From Gossypium raimondii (Eukaryota; Streptophyta; Magnoliopsida; Malvales; Malvaceae), in assembly GCF_025698545.1 (NCBI RefSeq), contig NC_068570.1, forward strand, positions 59,353,924-59,417,923: a DNA stretch of 64,000 bases, read 5' to 3'. The notes under the pieces were generated by a model, which was given only the letters and a program-made list of their open reading frames with translations, made no database searches and had not been told where the DNA came from. A program made the position numbers and the translations under genes. Shown here piece after piece: positions 35,308 to 48,079 of the stretch. Position 1 is the stretch's first letter; each line of letters starts with the position of its first letter.

Positions 35308-35995
35308 CAAATATAAGTCGATCAGCATGTGCATTGTTACCAATACAGGAAAATGTGGATTCAAGTGCGCTGAAGCGTATTATCTTCCTATTTATGTGTT
35401 GGGGATAAATCTGTTCATGGGTCGAGTTACCCGCTCAAGCTCGAAAGCTTGCTCGAAATTTGGAAGGGTTTGCGAAAAAGAATTAGGCCCATTTAAAATA
35501 TGGGTTGAGCTCTGGCTTGAATATTCAAGGCTCGAGCCCGGCCTGGTCCGTTTTAAGTTTATAATATTTTATATTATGTTATATTTATATATTATGTAAT
35601 TTAGAACACAATAAAAAAAATAAACATATACTAAACATATAATACTACTTTAATGTAAACATTTAAATAATGTTAAGACGGCTATATAAAAAATTTCAAT
35701 AAATTAAAAATGTATAAAATTATTAAATATTAAAATAAAATAAAAAAATTTTAAAAATAATATGGGCGGGTCGATTTGAGTTAGTCTTTTACAAATATAG
35801 GCGATTTTGGGTTAAGTTTCAGGTCCATATTTCGAGTTGGGCCGGGCTTAGACAAGCATAAAATATGTTAAATCATGCTTAAACCCGACTTGAACTCGGC
35901 CCGAGCCGGCCCATAAGCACTTCTAGTTGAGGAATGGATATAGATAGTTTTAGACATTCTATCAAAAATGACATATATAATGGAATTATTGAAAA
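35308..35995 (+). mobile_element. SINE split by a GC-rich hAT MITE
   Basis: SINE 5' part at 35308-35405 (box A-like AGTCGATCAGCATGTGCATT, box B-like GATTCAAGTGC, then GAAGCGTATTATCTTCCTA). SINE 3' part at 35926-35995 (TAGTTTTAGACATTCTATCA plus an A-rich tail). The two halves are separated by the hAT MITE at 35406-35925, flanked by GTTGGGGA / GTTGAGGA (7/8), the 8-bp duplication of the interrupted SINE. Confidence 0.85.
35406..35925. mobile_element. GC-rich hAT MITE inside a SINE
   Basis: Begins TAAATCTGTTCATGGGTCG and ends GGCCCATAAGCACTTCTA (inverted). It has GC-rich arms (AAGCTCGAAAGCTTGCTCG, GGCTCGAGCCCGGCC) around an AT-rich core. 8-bp flanks are at 35398-35405 and 35926-35933. It is non-coding. 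Confidence 0.85.
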
Positions 35996-35999
35996 AAAT

Positions 36000-37985
36000 T
36001 CCAAATATACAAATAGTACGGGTTGGTAGTAGCTATTATTATTTTATCAGTACAACATTAACGGAAGGGTAAGGGGATGATGAATTTTGAACCCGTATTA
36101 TCTAGAGTAGGAAAAAATAATAATATTTAGTGGAATATGATTTGTTTAAAGGGCATGTTTATCCTAATTTGATATGTATGTTATATTGAAGTTTTCGCGT
36201 TTTTGGTAATTTCGCTACTTATTTGGTGCCACTAAATCAGGGGACACCAAGTTCGATCAATCGCTTCATAACAATATAGATGACAATTGTTATTATTGAT
36301 ATAGATCAGATCAACTTGGATTTTAAAATTTTTGAGTCACTTAAATTTAGATCAATTTCGAGATCAAGTAATTTTAAGGTTTAAAATTTTCGGCATCATT
36401 TTAGTTAGGTCAATTTTAAGTTTAGGTTATTTTAAGCATAAATTAATTTTAAAACTTAGTCATTTTAAGCTCAAATCGTTTCGAATTCGGATAAATCATT
36501 TGAATATGCATGTTTGAATAAATTCAAATTTAGACACTTCCAAATCCAAATTATTTACTTTTAAAATCACATTTCACTAAAAAGATTTTTTTTTAATATT
36601 CATGATTAAGACTTGTTTTGGGAAGATTGTTTATGCTTAGATATCTTCTCCATTTTCTTCATTTTACAATTAAAATGTTCTATTTTATATAGTGTCCAAT
36701 TTAACTTTTATTTGCAATTTTTGTCAATTTTTTCATTTAAAAAAAAGATTAATTCGACCATCGAACTTTAAAGAAAAAATCTAGTTAATTTTTAACGAAA
36801 ATATAAACTAAAATGTTAAAATATTAAACATGTTAACCACGTAACACTTCATGTGTACTTTCACTAAATTTTTATGAATTTTTGTAAGTTTTATTTTTTT
36901 ATAATTTTAATTTATTTGTTGACATAACACATAAGACACGGTATCATATTAACAAAAATGTATATTGATTGCCACACAAATTGCCTCGCCAACAATGTTC
37001 AAAAATTAATATTTTAATCAACATTCAAAAATTAAAGACTAAATTTAACTAAAAAAATAAGAATCAAATTAACAAAAAAAAAAACATAAACTTTAAGGAC
37101 TAAATTTATCATTATATCTTTTTACCATCAATAAAATAGTTATCTTAACCTCTCATTTTCTCCGGATCCATTTAATTCAAACCCAAAACTAATCCGAAAC
37201 ATTCCAAATGTCCATAACTCAAAATCATCCTATCCGAAAAACCGTAGCTCGAAACTCAAAACAACCCAAACTCGAAATAATTTGAACCAAAAACAATTCA
37301 AACCCAAAATTAACCCAAACCTAAACATACCCAATCTTGAAGTTGACTCAAAGCAAAAAAAAAATCCAAATTTTTTTAAAAACAAAAAAACCAACTAGAT
37401 TGACCTGCCCAATTAACTATGGAACCATTTTTAACAAAATTCCACAAGTTCGCTTTACAATTGCTTGGCATCAGCCTAAATAATCCAAAATCGACTTTTA
37501 TGATGACAGATTGGGTCAAGTTCATATTCAAGTAACCCGGATTGAGCTTTCGTGTTCGAAGTAGAATTCACAGGTCTAATCTCTCGTGTCTAAAACCAGT
37601 GATTACTCATTATGATACAACCTTGCAAACAATACTTGCTTAGCTTAACAGAAAAAAAAACCCGGGACACGAAAAGCCGAAACAAATTAAACCAAATCAA
37701 CCCAGATTGATATGGTTAGAGCTTAAAAAAAGGCAACCCTGTAATACCTTTAAGCAAGAACCTTATAACAAAATGTAGTGATTGAAAAAGCATTTCATAA
37801 ATGGTCATAAAATTGAAACTTAAGGTAGTACTAAGATTCGCTTTATATAGCTAAAAGTCTTTGTAAAAAACAGCAATAGCTCGAAACTAGAATCCGAAAG
37901 GAGGCAACAAAGACAAGCCATAGGAAGCATACAGAGAGTCCCGATTGTGCCACGCATGCCGTCCGGTAGAGAAGAACTCTACAGA
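36000..37985. other. Intergenic, no gene seen
   Basis: AT-rich. 36315-36545 and 37180-37350 are simple variations on TTTTAAG/CAAACCCAAA-like words. 36700-37125 has the look of an old inverted-repeat element (AACTTTAAAGAAAAAATCTA against AAACTTTAAGGACTAAATTT). The last 200 bp should include the eIF4E 3' UTR. Confidence 0.4.
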
Positions 37986-37988
37986 AAG

Positions 37989-40449
37989 TCATACTGTGTA
38001 GCGATTCTTGGCACCTCTGTCGAGCTTCTTTGCATCATCCTGAAAAGGGCAAATAGGAAGTGTTTGTTTATAAAGCAAGAAACTCAAGACATAAACCTGA
38101 AAGATCACTGCAAATTAAAAGAAGCCATTACATGAAATATGAAGCCGATAGTGTCGTTGTAATCAAGTAACTCTTTCCACTGTTTCCCAATGCTCACCTG
38201 CATCCAAACCAAGAAAAACCCGTGAGAACGGTTAAGGAAATTGCGGTAAAAGTACCATGGAGGCCCCTGTACTAGGAGTTCGAAAGTATTTTGCCCCATT
38301 TACTCAAAACATAGGCAAATTAGTCCCTATACTTTAGATTAAAGAGTAAATTAGTCTTTATGTTAAAATTTTCATCCATTTGTACTGTTAAAAACTAGCG
38401 TTGCTGACAAATTAACTAGACAGAGACACGTGACATGCCACATGTACCTCGTACTGAGATACAAATACTGGTTTTTAACAGCAAAAATGGATGAACTTTT
38501 TAACAGAATGACCAGTTTTCTCTTTGATCTAATATATAAAGATAGATTTGCCCATTTTCTACCAGTTTTCTCTTTGATCTAATATATAAAGATAGATTTG
38601 CCCATTTTCTGAGTAGAGGGGGAAAAATTCAATCCAACTCTTAGTACAGAAGCCTCTATGATACTTTTACTGTCATTTTTCGTAATGAAGTAACTCTTAA
38701 GTCACCTGCGCAGTTTCATTGGCAGCATTCTTGGTCCACAATGCTATTTTTTCCAGCTTGCCTCTCACACTAACAACTGCTCCACAGATTTCATCACCGT
38801 ACTCAAACTGTTCCCCTATCAAAGCCAGCAACTAGTACAGAAAAAAATATACAACAGATGAGGCCTCGTTTTTCACTTAAGCATCGAATTTTCAGGAAAA
38901 AAGTACACCATTATATCATCTGAAACAATACCGTGTACAACCAAGACGTATCTGATTTCCCCTTTGGGAAACTTACAGTCCACTTGCCTCCGTTAGCACA
39001 GACAGGGTCTTCCCACTTGGGCTCGATTTTATGTTTGAAACAATGGAAGTCCGCTCCATGAGGCAATTTGCTTGGATGATGTATGTTATTGTAAAGACTG
39101 TAATCAGAAAAGTTCAAAAGTTAAATCCATAGCTAACATTCACTTGAGAAACAAATAGAAACTAACAAAATAAATGACACATGAAATCCGCAATAAATGG
39201 CAGCGATATATATGAAGATGGTCCAAATAGCTGTTTTCTGATGATCACGTAACTTATTCGACAGGAGGCACCAAGCAACAATCCCAAATTTTAATAAACA
39301 AAGATTAAATTACCTTATGTCAGATAAAACCACTTTCCACAAGGTTGATTACAATGAAATTTAAAGAACAGACCAATTTAATATCATCCATTAAGATCCA
39401 AGATCCTTACAGTAAACATTCTTTGATGATAACAGTTAAAGCAATCCCATTTACACTCATCATATATATAAACAAACAGGTGCAAGCTCACACACACACG
39501 TATATATGAAAATTTTTCCACAATAACAGTTAAAGCGATCCCATTTACACTCATCATATATATAAACAAACATGCGTGCACACACACACACACATGTGAA
39601 AAATAATCCACAATAACAGTTAATGCAATCCCGTAATTCCCATTTACACTCGTCACATATATTAACACACGTATATATATGTATGTGTACATATATATAT
39701 GAACACTCTTCCACAATAACAGTCAAAGCAAATCCCATTTACACTCACCATATATATATGTATATTGGTATATGTATATATAATCACAAGATTATAAACA
39801 GCAATAGTTAACTTCACTGTAATGAGTAGACTAAATTACAAAATATATATATATATATTGGAGTACCAAACAGAAAAATAACTATAGATTATTCAAGGAT
39901 TTGGTACTACAAATTCATTATGAAGCCCTATTTTGAATAAACCCTATACATTCATTAAATGATCAATAGCAGAAGTAAAACAAAAGCCCTAAATCAAATT
40001 CCCAAATTTCAAGAAACCCAAACATCTCCAAAACCCCAAAAAGTAACCCAAAAAACTAATCCAACATCTAACATATCATCAAAAACCCAAAATAAACCAT
40101 AAAATTCACACCCTTATAATAAAAAAATAAAAAAAAAAGAACAGAAAAATAATAACCTCCAGAATTGTTCGATAGTGGAGAAAGTGTAAATAGGGCGCAT
40201 AGAACTACCCCAAGTAGCTTGTTTTGATTTAGCAGAAGGGTTATCAAACCAAAAGGTCCATGAATGCTCCAACGGGTGAGGCTGTTCGACGACACCTTTC
40301 TTTAACGAAGACGACGTCGTATCATCTTCTTCACCTGCGATCTCCCCTTCTTCAAGTTCACCGTCTTCTTCATCTTTAGTGTTAGGGTTAGGGTTCTTGT
40401 TTTCTTCTTCGTTGATGTTCATTGATTTGAGATTTTCTTCAAGCCCCAT
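37989..40449 (-). CDS. eIF4E: Translation initiation factor eIF4E (cap-binding protein)
   Basis: Five coding exons: 40449-40157, 39097-38932, 38831-38706, 38197-38132, 38039-37989. They join in phase to 233 residues, the usual eIF4E length. The acidic N terminus ([14 protein letters not shown]) precedes the core: [13 protein letters not shown] (58-70), [101 protein letters not shown] and [16 protein letters not shown]. The conserved Trp and Glu residues of the m7G-cap pocket are present (W in ATWGSS, WED in KWEDP). It fits canonical eIF4E better than eIF(iso)4E because of the acidic tail and overall sequence. MGLEEN is taken as start; an in-frame ATG exists at 40539 but gives an unusual K/E-rich leader. 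Known family role: recruits capped mRNA to eIF4G; plant alleles also affect potyvirus susceptibility. Confidence 0.93.
38245..38671. mobile_element. Mutator-like MITE in eIF4E intron 3, with a 50-bp internal tandem repeat
   Basis: Begins GGTAAAAGTACCATGGAGGC and ends CTCTATGATACTTTTAC. 38511-38560 and 38561-38610 are identical 50-bp units (ACCAGTTTTCTCTTTGATCT at the start of each). No clear target duplication is seen. It lies between exons 3 and 4 of eIF4E. Confidence 0.85.
39425..39770. repeat. Minisatellite with AC/TA microsatellites in eIF4E intron 1
   Basis: Four units of roughly 90-105 bp share CACAATAACAGTTAAAGC and CCCATTTACACTCATCATAT. CA-rich (ACACACACACAC) and TA-rich spacers of varying length separate them. 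Apparent open frames here are translations of the repeat (YMMSVNG) and are not genes. Confidence 0.85.
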
Positions 40450-40602
40450 TTTTTTTTCTCTCGATTTTCTTTCACTTTCCTCTGTTTCTTTGATTTTTAT
40501 TTGTTCTTTAAATTGCCCAAAGGTTATAAGAAGCCCCATGGATCCTTATAGATTGACCCACAAACCGACTTTATTTCATTGGTCAATAAATAAAGGGGTA
40601 TT

Positions 40603-41195
40603 ATGAAATTTGGCCCCTAAAGTTGGCAAAAATTATGAATTTTTGTTCTTGAACTTGGTAACTAGATCTATTTTGGCCCCTGAACTTCGAATCTGTTAAG
40701 TTTTAATGATGCAATCAATGTTATTGGAGCAAGACAGAATTGGACGGATCAAGGACTGACTGATAAATAATCCTAATAAAAATCGACAACTGAACTAGGT
40801 TAATATTTTTTATATTTTTATATTTCTATGAATTTTTAATTATTTATTTAATTATTGTTGGTCTGGTAGTCGAATCAGGCGAAGTGGTTGAATCTGGAAT
40901 CGGTTGTCAGACCTATTCAACCACTGGTCTGATTATTAAAACATTGAATGTGACACTCTGATATTGTACGACGTCATCATCTAAGAATTTATATAATTTT
41001 TAAATTTTTCAAGTGATGACGTGGCATAATTTCAGAGTGCCACATAATCAAACTTTTATATTTTTCAATTTAAGGGACCAAAATGAACCCAGTTGTTAAA
41101 ATTCAAGTGTCAAAGTAAACAAAAAAATAAATACAAGTACCAAAGTAAACCTAGTTGTCAAGTTTAGGGGTAAAAATTTATATTATCCCCTAAAT
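40603..41195. mobile_element. Inverted-repeat element upstream of eIF4E
   Basis: Left arm GGCCCCTAAAGTTGGC and GATCTATTTTGGCCCCTGAA; right arm, reversed, reads ACCCCTAAACTTGACAACTA and TGGGTTCATTTTGGTCCCTT. It is about 590 bp with a non-coding core. The ends are not sharply defined. It starts about 150 bp upstream of the eIF4E ATG. Confidence 0.6.
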
Positions 41196-41199
41196 AAAT

Positions 41200-43050
41200 A
41201 TATGTATATTGAAATATAAGTTATAAAACAGGAAATAAATTGGTTATTTTGCATATTTGTTTTATGGTCAATGTTTAGAGTTTGTGATTATCTTTATTAA
41301 CAATGTTGTCTCTAATGTTTGAATATGTGTTCTCTCATTTATTTATAAATATCCTTATTCAATGGTCGAGTTATCTCGTATGAATAAAGTCGAGCTAGGG
41401 GCCCCAAAATGAGAAATTATCCCTTTAGTCCTTCTAAAATTTGAAACGTTTTAAGTTAATTCAGTAGTAAAATTGTATTTTGACTCATTCTAAAATTTAA
41501 AAATCAATTGCGGCCTCTCTAAGAACGAAAATTTTATAGTTCATTCCCTGAAAAATTGTAAGATTTTATGTTAATACAAAGACGAAATTACATTTTAACT
41601 CTCTAAAAAATTATACTTCAAATTCTAACCCTTAAGAAAAATCATTACTTCAATTTCATATGAGAGATGTTTTTAAATTCAAGCAATTAATTTATAAAAA
41701 AAGTTTCAACTATTCGTTCAAATTTAAAAGTTTTATCCAATATATATAAGTGTTTGTTAAAAATAAATAAATAAAATAGGCTTGAGCAAACTATTAGACC
41801 TCTTATTTAATCTAATTAGGCTAAATGATCAGATTGCAGCAAATACTCGGTTACTCACACGAGGACCAGATATTTCAAAATGGTCAAATATATACTAAAC
41901 CTTTTTGAAAATATTCAAGTAAGGGTTTTTTAAATATCGTATATTAATTTTTAAATTATGGTTATTTTTTCAAGTCATATCTGTCTCAACTGTTAATAGA
42001 TCGTCATTCACCTAATGTCATACTACAAATAAGAGAGAAATGTGTGAAAACCGCTTTATTTGAGTATGTTCAAACATGTTTAGCCATTATTTGATTATTT
42101 TGAAAAGTTTAGTTCTTACGTGAGTAACCTTTAAAAGGTTTAATCTAAATTTAAGCATTTAGCCAAAATTTTTAGGTCTAGCACTAAATCAACTCAATTA
42201 TATATATTATATGAATTTTTAAATAGAATTGACGTAATTTTTTACCCATGAACCTGATAATCAGGTCCACTTTGATATCTAATTTTTTTATTGTTCACAT
42301 TAGTCCCAAAACCTAACAGCTTTTCTTAGTTTAATCCTCGAACATGGATTTCATTAAAGCGTGATAACGTGACACTTAGACATTATGCCACCTCATCACC
42401 CTTTTTTAAAAAGATATACATATGGTATAAAAATTAAGAATTATATATATTTAAAAATTTTGAATAATGACATGGCACACATATTAACAAAAATCAAGTT
42501 TAGGGGTTAAATTAAAAGAAATTAAAAAATTGAGACTAAAATGAACTAAAAAATTTTGTTGACCCTTTTAATATAATTAACTACATTTACATATTATAAA
42601 TAGAAAACCTTCTCTTATATTAAAATCCAGGCCAAATATTCAAAAATTATAACCCAATAGCCCAAACCCAAATGATAATTCTTAAAAACTTAAACCCATT
42701 CCTTCTTTTACTACAACTAAAATAATAAAACATAGGTCCTTGTACTCTTTACAAATTTAAAATTTAGTCTCTTTACTTTTATTTTTATGAATTTAGTCCA
42801 TCTACTTTTAATATTTCAAAATTCAAGTCCAATCGTTAACACTTTTAATTTTTATTAAATTAATCAGTGTGACATTTTAAAATTAAAAAAACCTCAGTAG
42901 CAATATAACTAAAAAGTAACATTGTAATAAACTTGAATTTAATAAAATAATTTTAACAATAATAGTTGAACCTGGATTTTGAAATTTTAAAAATAAAAGG
43001 ACTAAATTTCAATTTTATCAAAAAGTACAAAAAATTGTACCATATTTTAA
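41200..43050. repeat. Cluster of old inverted-repeat elements
   Basis: Weak inverted-repeat structures can be seen at about 41815-42170 (GGCTAAATG / CATTTAGCC), 42235-42565 and 42720-43050 (TAGGTCCTTGTACTCTTTAC against GTACAAAAAATTGTACC). All are AT-rich and non-coding, and boundaries are approximate. No gene is seen. Confidence 0.45.
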
Positions 43051-43348
43051 CCTAAAACAAGTTTGCTTCATATCCCCCTTTAATGCTTGCAATTCTGTTA
43101 AGAAACACCAAAAGATATGAACCCTTCTAATCAATGATGTTCCTTCTTCAATGGGGCAAGTGCAATGATAGTGGGTAGGGATGAAAAATAGTTGTTAGAG
43201 TTTCTATCTTGATTTGATAATTTTTGTTATTAAATCGGATTTTGGAACTGGTCTAATTTTTAAATTGATTAAGTGAGTCGGGTTGAGTTTAGAAAAAAGT
43301 TGTCCTATCCTATTTCGGGATAATTATCAATATACTATTATATATATA

Positions 43349-44065
43349 GGGTGCATTTGGATAGAACCTAATAATTGAATGAGAGTGTAATTGTAATTTT
43401 AAAAATATATAATTCCTTAAATGTGTGTGGCTAACTGAATGTAATAATATTATAATTACGTATGTCATGTTTGGTAGTATAAGTTATAATTAAACGATTC
43501 GTAATTTATATTTTTAAAAATATTAAATACTATAAAAATTATTAGCATGATAAAAAATTCTAAACAAGTAACCAAAATTAAAATCAAATCAAATTATCAT
43601 ATGTATTATGTTAGTTCAAAAAGTAATCGATAATACGGTTACTAATAAAATAACAAGAAAAATAAACGTCATATGCAATTTTATTTAATTGTTCCATATT
43701 TGTTGGGTTATTAATTTCCTCTTTCGTATTTAACATGAGCTCATTTTCATTGAATGTTGATCCTTGATCGAGTTCATTATCATCATCCGAATCTGTATCA
43801 TTAATATTATCAAGATCTCTTTCTTTCATGTATTCTTCGAAGTATTGACATTCCTGAATCCACCTATGAATGAAGTTGCAAAGAATGCAACACGTTAGTA
43901 TGGTCCAACCTTTTTTTTTTTTATACTACACTAAAGTGATGTTATTAATATGAGAATTTTTTAGAACAAATGTATTCTCAATCACATTTCGAAATTTTGG
44001 ACGTTTCAAATTAAAGAGTTCATAACTCGATGCTTGTGTGAAGCTCCATCTCTCAAATGACATCA
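43349..44065 (-). pseudogene. PIF/Harbinger transposase remnant
   Basis: Minus-strand fragments read YELFNLKRPKFRNVIENTFV near 43965-44035 and, further on, TCCILCNFIHRWIQECQYFE followed by EEYMKERDLDNINDTDSDDD (43760-43890). These match the C-terminal part of HARBI1-like DDE nucleases (family pattern ELFN.RH...RNVIERTFG and ACCILHNFI). Stops and a small deletion break the frame, the segment joining the two blocks is mostly missing, and the N-terminal half is absent. A possible element end, GGGTGCATTTGGATAG, lies at 43349 and resembles the Harbinger MITE end at 33133. The matching right end was not found. Confidence 0.7.
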
Positions 44066-44771
44066 TATTCATATCCCATAATATAGTGCATGAAAACTTT
44101 TTTTGCGTAGTTTGGTTATTATATTTTTCTTAGCAACGATATTATATTTATAAACTTAAAAAATATATATATATATTAGTAATACAACTAAAATTGTATT
44201 TAACTAATGTAATATTTTTTATACAATGTAACAATAATTTGACAATAAATCACAATTAAAAAAATATAATTCAAAATTAAAATTGTGGCATATCGAATTA
44301 GATCGAGTCAAAGACGAGTATAACTTTGATTTTTCAAGTAAGGTTTGAGATGAATAAATTAATATTTAATTTCGGATTGAGCTAGAATTAGGTTATATGT
44401 TGGGAGCATTGAGTTGAGTTCGGCAAAAAACCATCTTGCCCCGTTGCCATCTCTAGTAGTGGGGAAAGCTCCAACTGGCAACCCTCAATTGTAGCAAGCC
44501 AAGCTCAAATTAATTCGACTTGATTGAACATGAAATATTTGAATATGACTTGGTTTCGATCTAGATAAAACAATATGCCCATGTTTTGAATTGGGATCTG
44601 GCCACAACCTAAGTTGAAATAATAAGTAATAACATCATATTTAGACTCACCTTACCCATGAACAAGTCTAATAAAAAAACAAACTAGAGTGAAACTCTAT
44701 ATGTTATCCATAAAAAAGATACGTTTCTAACCATTATATTAGTTTCATGTCGAATGACAAATACGTCTATC

Positions 44772-45290
44772 CAATGTGGTAAACTACATCTAAAGTCATT
44801 AAACTATTAGTAAATTTATGTTTCGATCACTTAACTTCAAAAAGTTACAAAATGGTCATTGAACTATCCTAAAGTTTTCATTTAAGTCATTAGGCTATTA
44901 AAATCATTGCTATATGGCCTTCTTTGTTCATACCGCCTACACCAACCGAAAGTTCTCCTTCTCTTTCTGTTTTACAATTTAATTTCTTTTATGTCTGACA
45001 CTGACCGTCAAATCGACTTGGATCTAAGATATGTTCTTCTACTCATCAATGGGTACCAATCCACTGTATTGATCGTCAAATCGTCGATTGGAGCTCACAA
45101 GTTGGACTTAAAAAAAAAAACTTAACAACCCAATGTCTTAAATAAAATCTTTCAAATAGTCCAATAACTTTAATGAAAACTTTCAAATATTTCAACGGCC
45201 ATCTTGTAACTTTTTGAAATTAAATGACCAAAACGTAAACTTACTAATAATTTATTAACATTGGGTGAAATTTACCCATTTAATATTTTC
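44772..45290. mobile_element. Inverted-repeat element, family D
   Basis: The left end GGTAAACTACATCTAAAGTC and the right end, reversed, GGTAAATTTCACCCAATGTT pair, with arms carrying CAAAAAGTTACAAAATGG. The core shares AAAGTTCTCCTTCTC-like and GACTTGGATCTAAG-like words with the copy at 50298-50830. Non-coding. Confidence 0.7.
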
Positions 45291-45651
45291 AATTAACATA
45301 ACTCGTTTACACTAACGAGACCTAAAAAAAAGGGCAAATTGCAAAGCCTTCACGTAAAAGTATATGATAAAAGCTTCCTAGAGTGTACTCCAATTACATT
45401 GAGTAGCCCAAGCAACAAGACATTATTTGCAACACGTTTCTCTTTCTCTTTGTTTTCTTTTTCCTATAGAAATTTGTCTTTACCTTAATTTAGGTATACA
45501 TAACTATATAAATCATTTGGGTATTTGTTTTTTTTTCCATTTTAAGTAATCATAATTTCCGGACACGTTTGAACTCGAATTTTTTAAGATAATTGAACTA
45601 AGACTCGATTCATAAAATATATAAACTTTTAAATAGTAAGATAAAGAATAA

Positions 45652-45985
45652 GGTAAATTACATTAGTAGTCATCTAACTATTTTTTTTTCTTTTTCAGTC
45701 ACTAAATTATGAAAAATTATAAAATGGTCATTTAACTATCCAAATTTGTCTTTTCTAGTCACACAACTATCTTGGATTTTTGGATGTTTTTATTTTTACG
45801 TAAGCCAGCTGGTGACAAAAAAAAATTAAATGGTTTGATGACCATTTTGTAACTTTTCATAGTTGGGTGACCAAAAAAGAAAAAAAAACATAGTTGAGTG
45901 ACTATTTTGTAACTTTTCATCGTTAGTTGATCAAAAAAGAAAAAAATCATAGTTGGGTGACATCTACTAAAAAAATATAAGTGAG
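45652..45985. mobile_element. Inverted-repeat element, family A, short copy
   Basis: Starts GGTAAATTACATTAGTAGTC and contains AAGCCAGCTGGTGACAAAAA, then two GTTGGGTGACC-like arms with a tandem repeat of about 70 bp (ATTTTGTAACTTTTCAT occurs twice). The right part reads CATAGTTGGGTGACATCTAC. Confidence 0.65.
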
Positions 45986-45987
45986 GT

Positions 45988-46185
45988 GTCATGTGTACCT
46001 CATGATGACATGCAAATATCAGCTTTTAATAGTAGAAATAAATGAAAATTTAACAAAAAAAACCCAATTTGCTCTTTGGTCTAACATATAATGATTAATT
46101 TGTCCATTTTTTGAGTAAAAAGGGACAAAATGCAATCCGACTCCAAGTATAGGGGCCTCTATGGTACTTTTACCTTCTTTTCTCA
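45988..46185. mobile_element. Mutator-like MITE, right half only
   Basis: Contains GTGTACCTCATGATGACATG, TTTGCTCTTTGGTCTAACAT and the end GGCCTCTATGGTACTTTTACC of the GGTAAAAGTACC family. The left half is missing; it abuts the family A element at 45985. Confidence 0.7.
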
Positions 46186-46189
46186 TTTT

Positions 46190-46790
46190 GACTCTCAACC
46201 TTCAAATTTTAATCAATTTTTTAGGGAGAAAAAACTAACCGAATTGTTAAAATTTTAACAACAATGATATGATAACCACGTGACAGTTTATGTGTACTTC
46301 ATAAAAAAATATCAACATAAGCAATGAAACACATGTAAACCATTACATGAGCTGTTAGAGTGAAGCCAGAAAATTACTTTAAATGGGCTAAAGATAAATA
46401 ATAATTTTTTGGGGTCAAAATACAATTTCACCATTATACTAACATATAATTTCATAAAATTTGTAATTATAAAATTATAAAATAAAACAACTTAATCATT
46501 TTTATTAAATAAAATAAAATAAATAATTATAAAATATAAATATAAAACTAATAAAATGTAAAATTTATTCTAAAAATATAAAAAGTAAAAGGTGACAGGG
46601 TACCGCCCTTAGTTGGACACCCTTTTATAATTAAAATAATATTTTTTTATTGTATTTTATTAAAATATTATTTTTTATAGATAATATCATTTGACATATT
46701 GACGATATTGTATTTCATTATTCAAAATAATTCATTATTGTAAATAATTTGCTTTCTATATTTATTTTTAACGCACTTAAACCTATGTTG
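46190..46790. other. Intergenic, no gene seen
   Basis: AT-rich sequence without supported features. Confidence 0.4.
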
Positions 46791-46932
46791 TTCTGTATTT
46801 ATAATGCGTTTCAGTACATTCAAATCTATATCTTTCTGCATTAATAATGTGCTTCAGCGTATTCGAACCCACGTCCTCCTACATTAACAACAATATACAT
46901 ATCAATCGAGTTAAGATTTAATCGACATTATA
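46791..46932 (-). mobile_element. SINE copy, partial and rearranged
   Basis: On the plus strand GTGCTTCAGCGTATTCGAAC, then CACGTCCTCCTACATTAAC and TCGAGTTAAGATTTAATCGA form the SINE head in reverse. A second, diverged TGCGTTTCAGTACATTCAAA just upstream is a repeat of the same stretch. Confidence 0.6.
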
Positions 46933-48079
46933 TGTGTTTTTATTAAAATGATAAAAATAGTAAATGAAAGGATAAAAACATAATTTAAAATGAACGTAGG
47001 GTTGTAAAGTGATCCACGTCATTGATTGGAAAATCTCACAATATATTATTTGGCATTTTCCTTCCCGACAACTCATCTATTCATTGTCTGCCACGTTTGC
47101 AAGTTTGCAATGATTTATTATAAAAGCCCATGCACTGCACGTGGCTTCGTTGTCAATCCTCTCTAAAATTCTTTTTTTTTTAAATATGTGAAAATCAAAT
47201 AAAATATTATTCAATTATAATTATTTTATATAAATAATATATAATTAATTAAAATATTTATTATTCTTATTATTTATTCGCTTTTGATTTTGTTTTTTGC
47301 ATGTCTAGTCAAATACTTAAAAGATAAATTGAAAATAAATTATTTTATAGACCATTTTCATCACATCATTCATGATCTTGTCCAATTAAAGAGGACACAT
47401 CATCTTTGATTCGGAAATTTAATCCAAATGTACATATGATATGGAAAAGAAGATACTATAAATAATGTGATGAAAATGATCCATAAAATAATTTTTCTAA
47501 ATTGAAGAAAATGAATAAATATATATGTATATATATATATAAACAATATATAAGAATGGATAATGCATATTTGCATCCAAAATTCTGATTAATATTTAAA
47601 ATTATAAATAAAATAAAATACCTTTGATTGAAGTTCTTTTATGTTCAACCAAACAGAAAATAATATCTAATTATTTTTTTCAATTTAAAGGATAGTTATT
47701 TTTTTGGTAGAAAATAATAGTATAAAGCGAAACATCAACTAGTTAAATTTTAATTGCATCGATTGAACTAGATTAGCTAATAGTAAAATTTTCACCAAAT
47801 CCAAGATTATCGTATACTTGCAAACTTGAAACTAAAAGAAATATAACATCTAACCATATGATCGAAATACTTATAGTTACTTTATCTTCTTCTATTTTTC
47901 TTAATTTGTATAATTTTTATTTTTTAAAATTTCTTATAGTTATATCCATTTCCTTAAAATATTCATATTCTAAAATACTTATATTGATCAAAATTAAAAG
48001 TTCTATATAAATTATAGAAAAATCTCAAAATTGCACGTGAACATTGAAATACATGAACTTTGATTTAGTATAATTATAT
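46933..48079. other. Intergenic, no gene seen
   Basis: AT-rich with short TA runs (for example 47521-47540). No gene or clear element is recognised. Confidence 0.4.

Noticed and set aside
39384-39738. Overlapping minus-strand open frames of 92-110 residues
   Set aside because: They are translations of the eIF4E intron minisatellite and AC/TA runs (repeated YMMSVNG/YDECKW words), not genes.
40450-40539. Upstream in-frame ATG of eIF4E
   Set aside because: The leader is K/E-rich low complexity and not seen in eIF4E; the 40449 ATG gives normal length.
43611-43829. Small acidic host gene (72 residues)
   Set aside because: The frame continues upstream into HARBI1-like sequence, so it is a transposase tail.
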